64,000 nt of DNA from Colletes latitarsis. Taxonomy: Eukaryota > Arthropoda > Insecta > Hymenoptera > Colletidae. The stretch spans positions 19,486,001 to 19,550,000 of the forward strand of contig NW_027488366.1 in the NCBI RefSeq assembly GCF_051014445.1, given 5' to 3'. Under the pieces are notes generated by a model that was not told where the DNA came from, did no database searches, and saw only the letters and a program-made list of their open reading frames with translations. Positions 1-12,495 of this stretch are shown one piece after another (positions within the stretch are counted from its first letter, which is position 1; each line of letters starts with the position of its first letter). The position numbers and the translations under genes were made by a program.

Positions 1-3000
1 GAAAATCTCAGGGCTAACCTAGACCTAACATGCGTTATCCTCAAGAATATTGATCGAAACCTGGTTTAATCAACTGTTTCAGTGTGGTACCACATTACTA
101 TGTGATCCAAACCAGAAAATAGCCCAGGATCTAGCCATGAAGTATGAGAAATATGCGAAAGCATGAGCCTGATGTGGGCAAATCCTAGACCTATTCCAGG
201 CCTAACTTGCGTTATCCTCTAAAATATTGATCGAAACCAGGTTTAATTGACTGCTTTAGTGTGGTACCACTTTACTACGTGATCCAAAGCAGAAAAAACC
301 CAGGATCTGTTCAACAAGTATGAGAAATATGCGAAAGTATGAGCCTGACGAGAGGAAATCCTAGACCTATCCCAGACCTAACTTGCATTGTCCTCTAAAA
401 TATTAATGGAAACCAGGTTTAATTGACAGTTTCAGTGTGGTACCACATTACTACGTGATCCAATCCAGAAAAAACCCAGGATCTGTTCAACAAGTATGAG
501 AAATATGCGAAAGTATGAGCCTGACGAGAGCAAATCCTAGACCTAACCCAGACCTAACATGCGTTATCTTCTAAGATATTGAGCGAAACCAGGTTTAATG
601 GACTGTTTCAGTGTGGTACCTCACTACTTCGTGATCCAAACCAGAGAAAACCCAGGATCCGTTCAACAGGTATGTGAAGAATGCGAAAGAATGTGTCTGA
701 TGAGTGAAAATCTCAGGGCTAACCTAGACCTAACATGCGTTATCCTCAAGAATATTGATCGAAACCTGGTTTAATCAACTGTTTCAGTGTGGTACCACAT
801 TACTATGTGATCCAAACCAGAAAATAGCCCAGGATCTATCCATGAAGTATAAGAAATATGCGAAAGTATGAGCCTGATGAGAGCAAATCCTAGACCTAAC
901 CCAGACCTAACATGAATTATTCTCTAAAATATTGATCGAAACCAGGTTTAATTGACTGTTTCAGTGTGGTACCACATTGCTACGTGATCCAAACCAGTAA
1001 TAGTCCAGGATCTAGCCATGAAGTATGACAAATATGCGAAAGTATGAGCCTGATGAGGGCAAATCCTAGACCTATCCCAGGCCTAACTTGCGTTATCCTC
1101 TAAAATATTGATCGAAACCAGGTTTAATTGACTGTTTTAGTGTGGTACCACTTTACTACGTGATCCATAGCAGAAAAAACCCTCGATCAGGTCAACATGC
1201 ATGTTAAAACTGCGAAAGTATGACCCTGATGAGGGCAAATCCCAGGCCTAACCTAGACCTAACATGCGTTATCTTCTAAGATATTGAGCGAAACCAGGTT
1301 TAATGGACTGTTTCAGTGTGGTACCTCACTACTTCGTGATCCAAACCAGAGAAAACCGAGGATCTGTTGAACAAGTATGCGAAAAACGCGAAACTGTGAG
1401 CCTGAGGAGGGCAAATCTTAGACCTAACACAGACCTAAGATGCGTTATCCTCTAAAATATTTATCCAGACCAGGTTTAATTGACTGTTTCAGCGTGGTAC
1501 TTCATTACTACGTGATGCAATCCAGAAAAAGCCCAGGATCCGTTCAACAAGTATGTGAAGAATGCGAAAGTATGTGTCTGATGAGTGAAAATCCCAGGCC
1601 TAACCTGGACCTAACATGCGTTATCCTCAAAAATATTGATCGAAACCTGGTTTAATCGACTGTTTCAGTGTGGTACCACATTACTACGTGATACAATCCA
1701 GAAACAGCCCAGGATCTAGCCATGAAGTATGAGAAATATGCGAAAGTATGAGCCTGATGAGGGCAAATCCTAGACCTAACCTAGCCACAACATGAATTAT
1801 TCTCTAAAATATTGATCATGACCAGGTTTAATTGATTGTTTCAGTGTGGTCCCACATTATTACGTGATCCACACCAGAAAAAACCCAGGATCCGTTCAAC
1901 AAGTATGTGAAGAATGCGAAAATATGTGTGTGATGAGTGAAAATCCCAGGCCCATCCTAGACCTAACATGCGTTATCCTCTAAAATATTGATCCAAACCA
2001 GGTTTAATGGTCTGCTTCAGTGCGGTACCACTTCACTACGTGATCCAAAGCAGAAAAAACACTCGATCAGGCCAACATGTATGTTAAAACTGCGAAAGTA
2101 TGACCCTGATGAGGGCAAATCCCAGGCCTAACCTAGACCTAACATGCGTTTTCCTCTAAAATATTGCGGAAACCAGGTTTAATTGACTGTTTCAGTGTGG
2201 TACCACATTACTACCTGATCCAAACCAGGAAAAACCCAGGATCCGTTCAACAAGTATGAGAAATATGCGAAAGTATGAGCCTGACGAGAGCAAATCCTAG
2301 ACCTAACCCAGACCTAACATGCGTTATCTTCTAAGATATTGAGCGAAACCAGGTTTAATGGACTGTTTCAGTGTGGTACCTCACTACTTCGTGATCCAAA
2401 CCAGAGAAAACCGAGGATCTGTTGAACAAGTATGCGAAAAACGCGAAACTGTGAGCCTGAGGAGGGCAAATCTTAGACCTAACACAGACCTAAGATGCGT
2501 TATCCTCTAAAATATTTATCCAGACCAGGTTTAATTGACTGCTCCAGTGTGGTCCCACATTACTACCTGATCCAAACCAGGAAAAACCCAGGATCCGTTC
2601 AACAAGTATGTGAAGAATGCGAAAATATGTGTGTGATGAGTGAAAATCCCAGGCCCAACCTAGACCTAACATGCGTTATCCTCTAAAATATTGATCCAAA
2701 CCAGGTTTAATGGTCTGCTTCAGTGCGGTACCACTTCACTACGTGATCCAAAGCAGAAAAAACCCTCGATCAGGCCAACATGTATGTTAAAACTGCGAAA
2801 GTATGACCCTGATGAGGGCAAATCCCAGGCCTAACCTAGGCCTAACATGCGTTATCCTCAAAAATATTCATAGAAACCTGGTTTAATCGACTGTTTCAGT
2901 GTGGTACCACATTACTACGTGATCCAATCCAGAAATAGCCCAGGATCTGGCCATGAAGTATGAGAAATATGCGAAAGTATGACCCTGATGAGGGCAAATC

Positions 3001-3170
3001 CCAGGCCTAACCTAGGCCTAACATGCGTTGTCCTCAAAAATATTCATAGAAACCTGGTTTAATTGACTGTTTCAGTGTGGTACCACACTACTACGTGACC
3101 CAAACAGGAAAAAACCCAGTATCTGTTCAACAAGTATGTGAAAAACGCGAAAGTATGAGCCTGATGAGGG
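1..3170 (-). repeat. 176-bp satellite array, inverted segment
   Basis: About 18 tandem monomers of roughly 176 bp. The + strand reads the complement of the rest of the window: CCTAGACCTAAC here against GTTAGGTCTAGG later. Landmarks in each monomer are the CCTAA doublet, TTATCCTCTAAAATATT, the dyad GTGGTACCAC and ATGCGAAAGTATGAGCCTGA. Multi-monomer amplification is visible. The start of the window recurs at 706 (offset 705 bp, 4 monomers), and 1320-1650 recurs at about 2375-2700 (offset 1055 bp, 6 monomers). Subtype-D monomers, with CTCGATCAG in place of AGGATC, lie near 1190, 2060 and 2770. Open frames of 60-71 codons here are monomer-length by-products and not genes. Confidence 0.95.
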
Positions 3171-3193
3171 TTTTTCACATACTTGTTGAACAG
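3123..3193. repeat. Inversion junction of the satellite (head-to-head)
   Basis: A perfect 23-bp inverted repeat, arms 3123-3145 and 3171-3193, flanks a 25-nt asymmetric centre (3146-3170). Left of it the satellite runs in one orientation, right of it in the other. Beyond the perfect arms the symmetry continues with a few mismatches out to about 3061 and 3255, then fades. The two sides are therefore different or diverged monomers and not a fresh palindrome. This is the only orientation switch I can find in the window. Confidence 0.92.
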
Positions 3194-6100
3194 ATCCTGG
3201 GTTTTTTCTGGTTTGGATCACGTAGTAGTGTGGTACCACACTGAAACAGTCCATTAAACCTGGTTTGGATCAATATTTTGGAGGATAACGCAAGTTAGGT
3301 CTGGGATAGGTCTAGGATTTGCCCTCATCAGGCTCTTACTTTCGCATATTTCTCATACTTCATGGCTAGATCCTGGGCTATTTCTGGATTGGATCACGTA
3401 GTAATGTGGTTCCACACTGAAACAGTCAATTAAACCTGGTTTCGACCAATATTTTAGAGGATAACGCAAGTTAGGTCTGGGATAGGTCTGGGATTTGCCA
3501 TCATCAGGCTCATACTTTCGCGTTTTTCACATACTTGTTGAACAGATCCTGGGTTTTTTCTGGTTTGGGTCACGTAGTAATGTGGTACCACGCTGAAAAA
3601 GTCAACTAAACCTGGTTTCGATCAATATTTTGGAGGATAACGCAAGTTAGGCCTGGGATAGGTCTAGGATTTGCCCTCATCAGGCTCTTACTTTCGCATA
3701 TTTCTCATACTTCATGGCTAGATCCTGGGCTATTTCTGGATTGGATCTCGTAGTAAAGTGGTACCACACTGAAACATTCAATGAAACCTGGTCTGGATAA
3801 ATATTTTAGAGGATAACGCATGTTAGGTCTGGGTTAGGTCTAGGAATTGCCCTCATCAGGCTTATTCTTTCGCATATGTCTCATACATGATGGCTAGATC
3901 CTGGGCTTTTTCTTGATCGCATCACGTAGTAATGAAGTACAACACTGAAACAGTCACATAAACCTGGTTCCCATCAATATCTTAGAGGACAACGCAAGTT
4001 AGGTCTGGGATAGGTCTGAAATTTGCCCTCATCAGGCTCACAGTTTCGCGTTTTTCACATACTTGTTGAACAGATCCTGCGTTTTTTCTGGTTTGGATCA
4101 CGAATTAGTGTGGTACCACACTGAAGCAGTCAATTAAATCTGGTTTCGATCAATATTTTAGAGAATAATTCATGTTAGGTCTAGGTTAGGCCTGGGATTA
4201 TCACTCATCAGACTCATACTTTCGCATTCTTCATATACTTGTTGAACGGATCCTGGGTTTTTTCTGGTTTGGATCACTTAGTAATGTGGGACCACACTGA
4301 AACAATCAATTAAACCTGGTCTTGATAAATATTTTGGAGGATAACGCATGTTAGGTCTAGGTTAGGTCTAGGATTTCCCCTCATCAGGCTCATACTTTCG
4401 CATATTTCTCATACTTCATGGCTAGATCCTGGGCTGTTTCTGGATTGTATCACGTAGTAATGTGGTACCACGCTGAAACAGTCAATTAAACCTGGTTTCG
4501 ATCAATATTTTGGAGGATAACGCAAGTTAGGTCTGGGATAGGTCTAGGATTTGCCCTCATCAGGCTCTTACTTTCGCATATTTCTCATACTTCATGGCTA
4601 GATCCTGGGCTATTTCTGGATTGGATCACGTAGTAAAGTGGTACCACACTGAAACATTCAATGAAACCTGGTCTGGATAAATATTTTAGAGGATAATGCA
4701 TCTTAGGTCTAGGTTAGGTCTGGGATTTTCAGTCATCAGACTCATACTTTCGCATTCTTCACATACTTGTTGAACGGATCCTGGGTTTTTTCTGGTTTGG
4801 ATCACGTAGTAACGTGGTACCACACTGAAACATTCAATTAAACCTGGTTTCGACCAATATTTTGGAGGATAACGCAAGTTAGGTCTGGGATAGGTCTAGG
4901 ATTTGCCCTCATCAGGCTCTTACTTTCGCATATTTCTAATACTTCATGGCTAGATCCTGGGCTGTTTCTGGATTGTATCACGTAGTAATGTGGTACCACG
5001 CTGAAACAGTCAATTAAACCTGGTTTCGATCAATATTTTGGAGGATAACGCAAGTTAGGTCTGGGATAGGTCTAGGATTTGCCCTCATCAGGCTCTTACT
5101 TTCAAATATTTCTCATACTTCATGGCTAGATCCTGGGCTATTTCTGGACTGGATCACGTAGTAATGTGGTACCACACTGAAACAGTCAATTAAACCTGGT
5201 TTCGACCAATATTTTAGAGGATAACGCAAGTTAGGTCTGGGATAGGTCTGGGATTTGCCCTCATCAGGCTCATACTTTCGCGTTTTTCACATACTTGTTG
5301 AACAGATCCTGGGTTTTTTCTGGTTTGGGTCACGTAGTAATGTGGTACCACACTGAAACATTCAATTAAACCTGGCGTTGATAAATATTTTAGAGGATAA
5401 CGCATGTTAGGTCTGGGTTAGGTCTAGGATTTGCCCTCATCAAGCTCATACTTTCGCATATTTCTCATACTTCATGGCTAGATCCTGGGCTTTTTCTGGA
5501 TTGCATCACGTAGTAATGAAGTACAACACTGAAACAGTCAATTAAACCTGGTTTCGATCAATATTTTAGAGAATAATTCATGTTAGGTCTAGGTTAGGTC
5601 TGGGATTTGCTCTCATCAGGCTCATTCTTTCGCATATTTCTCATACTTGATGGCTAGATCCTGGGCTTTTTCTGGATCGCATCACGTAGTAATGAAGTAC
5701 AACACTGAAACAGTCAATTAAACCTGGTTGCGATCAATATTTTAGAGAATAATTCATGTTAGGTCTAGGTTAGGTCTGGGATTTGCTCTCATCAGGCTCA
5801 TTCTTTCGCATATTTCTCATACTTGATGGCTAGATCCTGGGCTTTTTCTGGATCGCATCACGTAGTAATGAAGTACAACACTGAAACAGTCAATTAAACC
5901 TGGTTTCCATCAATATCTTAAAGGACAACGCAAGTTAGGTCTGGGATAGGTCTGGGATTTGCCCTCATCAGAGTCATACTTTCGCGTTCTTCACATACTT
6001 GTTGGACAGATCCTGGGTTTTTTCTGGTTTGGATCACGTAGTAGTGTGGTGCCACACTGAAACAGTCCATTAAACCTGGTTTGGATCAATATTTTAGAGG

Positions 6101-9100
6101 ATAACGCATGTTAGGTCTAGGTTTGCCCTGGGATTTTCACTCATCAGACTCATACTTTCGCATTCTTCACATACTTGTTGTACGGAACCCGGTTTTTTTC
6201 TGGTTTGGATCACGTAGTAATGTGGTACCACACTGAAACAGTTGACAAAACCTGGTTTCGATCAATATTTTAGTGGATAACGCAAGTTAGGTCTGGGATA
6301 GGTCTGGGATATGACCTCATCAGACTCTTACTTTCGCACACTTCACATACTCGTTGAACAGATCCTGGGATATTTTCTGGTTTGTATCACATAGTAATGT
6401 GGTACCACTCTGAGACAGTCGATTAAACCAGGTTTCGATCAATATTTTAGAGGATAACGCATGTTAGGTCTGGGTTAGGTCTACGATTTGCCCTCATCAG
6501 GCTCATACTTTCGCATATTTCTCATACTTCATGGCTAGATCCTGGGCTGTTTCTGGATTGTATCACGTAGTAATGTGGTATCACGCTGAAACAGTCAATT
6601 AAACCTGGTTTCGACCAATATTTTAGAGGATAACGCAAGTTGGGTCTGGGATAGGTCTGGGATTTGCCCTCATCAGGCTCATACTTTCGCGTTTTTCACA
6701 TACTTGTTGAACAGATCCTGGGTTTTTTCTGGTTTGGGTCACGTAGTAATGTGGTACCACACTGAAACATTCAATTAAACCTGGCCTTGATAAATATTTT
6801 AGCAGATAACGCATGTTAGGTCTGGGTTAGGTCTAGGATTTGCCCTCATCAAGCTCATACTTTCGCATATTTCTCGTACTTGATGGCTAGATCCTGGGCT
6901 TTTTCTGGATTGCATCACGTAGTAATGAAGTACAACACTGAAACAGTCAATTAAACCTGGTTTCGATCAATATTTTAGAGAATAATTCATGTTAGGTCTA
7001 GGTTAGGTCTGGGATTTGCTCTCATCAGGCTCATTCTTTCGCATATTTCTCATACTTGATGGCTAGATCCTGGGCTTTTTCTGGATCGCATCACGTAGTA
7101 ATGTGGTACCACTCTGAGACAGTCGATTAAACCAGGTTTCGATCAATATTTTAGAGGATAACGCATGTTAGGTGTAGGTTAGGCCTGGGATTTGCCCTCA
7201 TCAGGGTCATACTTTCGCAGTTTTAACATACATGTTGGCTTGATCGAGGGTTTTTTCTGGTTTGGATCACGTAGTAAAGTGGTGCCACACTGAAACAGTC
7301 CATTAAACCTGGTTTCGATCAATATTTTAGAGGATAACGCAAGTTAGGTCTGGGATAGGTCTGGGATTTGACCTCGTCAGACTCATACTTTCGCACCCTT
7401 CACATACTCGTTGAACAGATCCTGGGCTGTTCCTGGATTGTATCACGTAGTAATGTGGTACCACGCTGAAACAGTCGATTAAACCTGGTTTCGATCAATA
7501 TTTTAGAGGATAACGCAAGTTAAGTCAGGGATAGGTCTGGGATTTGATCTCATCAGACTCATACTTTCGCATTCTTCACATACTTGTTGAACGGACCCTG
7601 GGTTTTTTCTGGTTTGGATCACGTAGTAATGTGGGACCACACTGAAACAGTCAATTAAATCTGGTTTCGATCAATATTTTAGAGAATAATTCATGTTTGG
7701 TCTAGGTTAGGCCTAGGATTTTCACTCATCAGACTCATACTTTCGCATTCTTCACATACTTGTTGAACGGATCCTGGGTTTTTTCTGGTTTGGATCTCGT
7801 AGTAATGTGGGACCACACTGAAACATTCAATGAAACCTGGTCTGGATAAATATTTTAGAGGATAACGCATCTTAGGTCTGGGTTAGGTCTAAGATTTGCC
7901 CTCATCAGACTCACAGTTTCGCGTTTTTCACATACTTGTTGAACAGATCCTAGGTTTTTTCTGGTTTGGATCACGTAGTCATGTGGTACCACGCTGAAAC
8001 AGTCAATTAAACCTGGTTTCGATCAATATTTTAGAGGATACCGCAAGTTAGGTCTGGGTTAGGTCTAGGATTTGCCCTCATCAGGCTCATACTTTCGCAT
8101 ATTTCTCATACTTCATGGCTAGATCCTGGGCTGTTTCTGGATTGTATCACGTAGTAATGTGGTACCACGCTGAAACAGTCAACTAAACCTGGTTTCGATC
8201 AATATTTTAGAGGATAACGCAAGTTAGGTCTGGGATAGGTCTAGGATTTGCCCTCATCAGGCTCTTACTTTCGCATATTTCTCATACTTCATGGCTAGAT
8301 CCTGGGCTATTTCTGGATTGGATCACGTAGTAAAGTGGTACCACACTGAAACATTCAATGAAACCTGGTCTGGATAAATATTTTAGAGGATAACGCATCT
8401 TAGGTCTGGGTTAGGTCTAAGATTTGCCCTCATCAGGCTCACAGTTTCGCGTTTTTCACATACTTGTTGAACAGATCCTGGGTTTTTTCTGGTTTGGATC
8501 ACGAAGTAGTGTGGTACCACACTGAAACAGTCCATTAAACCTGGTTTCGCTCAATATTTTAGAGGATAACGCATGTTAGGTCTAGGTTAGGTCTGGGATT
8601 TGCTCTTATCAGGCTCATTCTTTCGCATATTTCTCATACTTGATTGCTATATCCTGGGCTTTTTCTGGATTGGATCACGTAGTAATGTAGTACCACACTG
8701 AAACAGTCAATGAAACCTGGTTTCCATCAATATGTTAGAGGACAACGCAAGCTAGGTTTAGGTAAGGCCTGAGATTTTCACTGATCAGACTCATTCTCTC
8801 GCATATTTCTCATACATGTTGAACAGATCCTGGGTTTTTTCTGGTTTGGATCACGTAGTAATGTGGGACCACTCTGAAACAACCAATTAAACCTGGTCTT
8901 GATAAATATTTTAGAGGATAACGCAAGTTAGGTTTGGGTTAGGTCTAGGATTTGCCCTCATCAGGCTCATACTTTCGCATATTTCTCATACTTCATGGCT
9001 AGATCCTGGGCTGTTTCTAGATTGTATCACGTAGTAATGTGGTACCACACTGAAACAGTCAATGAAACCTGGTTTCCATCAATATTTTAGAGGACAACGG

Positions 9101-10316
9101 AAGTTAGGTTTAGGTAAGGCCTGAGATTTTCACTGATCAGACTCATTCTTTCGCATATTTCTCATACATGTTGAACAGATCCTGGGTTTTTTCTGGTTTG
9201 GATCACGTAGTAATGTGGGACCACACTGAAACAACCAATTAAACCTGGTCTTGATAAATATTTTAGAGGATAACGCATGTTAGGTCTGGGTTAGGTCTAG
9301 GATTTGCCCTCATCAGGTTCATACTTTCGCGTTTTTCACATACTTGTTGAACAGATCCTGGGTTTTTTCTGGTTTGGATCACGAAGTAGTGTGGTACCAC
9401 ACTGAAACAGTCCATTAAACCTGGTTGCGATCAATATTTTAGAGGATAACGCATGTTAGGTCTGGGTTAGGTCTAGGATTTGCCCTCATCAGGCTTATTC
9501 TTTCGCATATTTCTCAAACTTGATGGCTAGATCCTGGGCTTTTTCTGGATTGCATCACGTAGTAATGTGGTACCACACTGAAACATTCAATTAAACCTGG
9601 TCTTGATAAATATTTTAGAGGATAACGCATGTTAGGTCTGGGTTAGGTCTAGGATTTGCCCTCATCAGACTCATACTTTCGCATTCTTCACGTACTTGTT
9701 GAACAGATCCTGGGTTTTTTCTGGTTTGGATCACGAAGTAGTGTGGTACCACACTGAAACAGTCCATTAAACCTGGTTTCGCTCAATATTTTAGAGGATA
9801 ACGCATGTTAGGTCTAGGTTAGGTCTGGGATTTGCTCTTATCAGGCTCATTCTTTCGCATATTTCTCATACTTGATTGCTATATCCTGGGCTTTTTCTGG
9901 ATTGCATCACGTAGTAATTTAGTACCACACTGAAACAGTCAATGAAACCTGGTTTCCATCAATATTTTAGAGGACAACGCAAGTTAGGTTTAGGTAAGGC
10001 CTGAGATTTTCACTGATCAGACTCATTCTTTCGCATATTTCTCATACATGTTGAACAGATCCTGGGTTTTTTCTGGTTTGGATCACGTAGTAATGTGGGA
10101 CCACACTGAAACAACCAATTAAACCTGGTCTTGATAAATATTTTAGAGGATAACCTTTTGTAGGTCTGGGTTAGGTCTAGGATTTGCCCTCATCAGGCTC
10201 ATACTTTCGCGTTTTTCACATACTTGTTGAACTGATCCTGGGTTTTTTCTGGTTTGGATCAGGTAGTAATGTGGTACCACACTGAAACAGTCGATTAAAC
10301 CTGGTTTCGATCAATA
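3171..10316 (+). repeat. 176-bp satellite array, forward segment 1
   Basis: About 40 tandem monomers. The + strand carries TTAGGTCTRGG twice per monomer, then CTCATCAGGCTCATACTTTCGC, a subtype-specific middle, GATCMTGGGYTTTTTCTGG, a CACGTAGTAATG block, GTGGTACCAC, GAAACAGTC and AATATTTTAGAGGATAACGC. Subtypes alternate irregularly. One subtype-D monomer lies near 7200-7260. Segments of this block recur further on: about 6370-7080 matches 14290-15000 (offset 7918 bp) and about 8050-9240 matches 12450-13640 (offset 4398 bp). No gene is present. Confidence 0.95.
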
Positions 10317-12495
10317 TTTTAGAGGATAACGCATGTTAGGTCTGGGTTAGGTCTAGGATTTGCCCTCATCAGACTCACACTTTCGCATTCTTCACGTACT
10401 TGTTGAACGGATCCTGGGTTTTTTCTGGACTGTATCACGTAGTAATGTGGTACCACGCTGAAACAGTCAATTAAACCTGGTTAACATCAATATTTTAGAG
10501 GATAACGCAAGTTAGGTCTGGGATAGGTCTGGGATTCGCCCTAATCAGGCTCATGCTTTCGCGTTTTTCACATACTTGTTGAACTGATCCTGGGTTTTTT
10601 CTGGTTTGGATCAGGTAGTAATGTGGTACCACACTGAAACAGTCGATTAAACCAGGTTTCGATCAATATTTTTGAGGATAAAGCATGTTAGGTCTAGGTT
10701 GGGCCTGGGATTTCCACTCATCAGACTCATACTTTCGCATTCTTCACATACTTGTTGAACAGATCCTGGGTTTTTTCTGGTTTGGATCACGTAGTAATGT
10801 GGTACCACGCTGAAACAGTCAATTAAACCTGGTTTCGATCAATATTTTAGAGGATACCGCAAGTTAGGTCTGGGATAGGGCTGGGATTCGCCCTAATCAG
10901 GCTCATACTTTCGCGTTTTTCACATACTTGTTGAGCTGATCCTGGGTTTTTTCTGGTTTGGATCACGTAGTAATGTGGTACCACACTGAAAAAATCAATT
11001 AAACCTGGTCTTGATAAATATTTTAGAGGATAACGCAAGTTAGGTCTGGGATAGGTCTAGGATTTGCCCTCATCAGGCTCTTACTTTCGCATATTTCTCA
11101 TACTTCATGGCTAGATCCTGGGCTATTTCTGGATTGGATCACGTAGTAAAGTGGTACCACACTGAAACATTCAATGAAACCTGGTCTGGATAAATATTTT
11201 AGAGGATAACGCATCTTAGGTCTGGGTTAGGTCTAAGATTTGCCCTCAACAGACCCACAGTTTCGCGTTTTTCACATACTTGTTGAACTGATCCTGGATT
11301 TTTCCGGTTTGGATCACGTAGTAATGTGGTACCACACTGAAACAATCAATTAAACCTGGTCTTGATAAATATTTTAGAGGATAACGCATGTTAGGTCTGG
11401 GTTAGGTCTAGGATTTGCCCTCATCAGGCTCATACTTTCGCATTCTTCACGTACTTGTTGAACGGATCCTGGGTTTTTTCTGGACTGTATCACGTAGTAA
11501 TGTGGTACCACGCTGAAACAGTCAATTAAACCTGGTTTCGATCAATATTTTAGAGGATAACGCAAGTTAGGTCTGGGATAGGTCTGGGATTCGCCCTAAT
11601 CAGGCTCATACTTTCGCGTTTTTCACATACTTGTTGAACTGATCCTGGGTTTTTTCTGGTTTGGATCAGGTAGTAATGTGGTACCACACTGAAACAGTCG
11701 ATTAAACCAGGTTTCGATCAATATTTTTGAGGATAAAGCATGTTAGGTCTAGGTTAGGCCTGGGATTTCCACTCATCAGACTCATACTTTCGCATTCTTC
11801 ACATACTTGTTGAACAGATCCTGGGTTTTTTCTGGTTTGGATCACGTAGTAATGTGGTACCACGCTGAAACAGTCAATTAAACCTGGTTTCGTTCAATAT
11901 TTTAGAGGATACCGCAAGTTAGGTCTGGGATAGGGCTGGGATTCGCCCTAATCAGGCTCATACTTTCGCGTTTTTCACATACTTGTTGAGCTGATCCTGG
12001 GTTTTTTCTGGTTTGGATCACGTAGTAATGTGGTACCACACTGAAAAAATCAATTAAACCTGGTCTTGATAAATATTTTAGAGGATAACGCAAGTTAGGT
12101 CTGGGATAGGTCTAGGATTTGCCCTCATCAGGCTCTTACTTTCGCATATTTCTCATACTTCATGGCTAGACCCTGGGCTATTTCTGGATTGGATCACGTA
12201 GTAAAGTGGTACCACACTGAAACATTCAATGAAACCTGGTCTGGATAAATATTTTAGAGGATAACGCATCTTAGGTCTGGGTTAGGTCTAAGATTTGCCC
12301 TCATCAGACTCACAGTTTCGCGTTTTTCACATACTTGTTGAACTGATCCTGGATTTTTCCGGTTTGGATCACGTAGTAATGTGGTACCACACTGAAACAA
12401 TCAATTAAACCTGGTCTTGATAAATATTTTAGAGGATAACGCATGTTAGGTCTGGGTTAGGTCTAGGATTTGCCCTCATCAGGCTCATACTTTCG
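10317..12495 (+). repeat. Six-monomer higher-order repeat, two copies
   Basis: A block of about 1055 bp (six monomers) at about 10317-11371 is repeated at 11372-12426 with only scattered substitutions, for example TTAACATC near 10491 against TTTCGATC in the second copy. A third copy starts and breaks off near 12495, where TTTCGCAT is followed by a different subtype. The monomer-sized open frames at 10847-11038 and 11902-12093 encode identical 63-residue strings, which shows how recent the duplication is. Confidence 0.88.
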
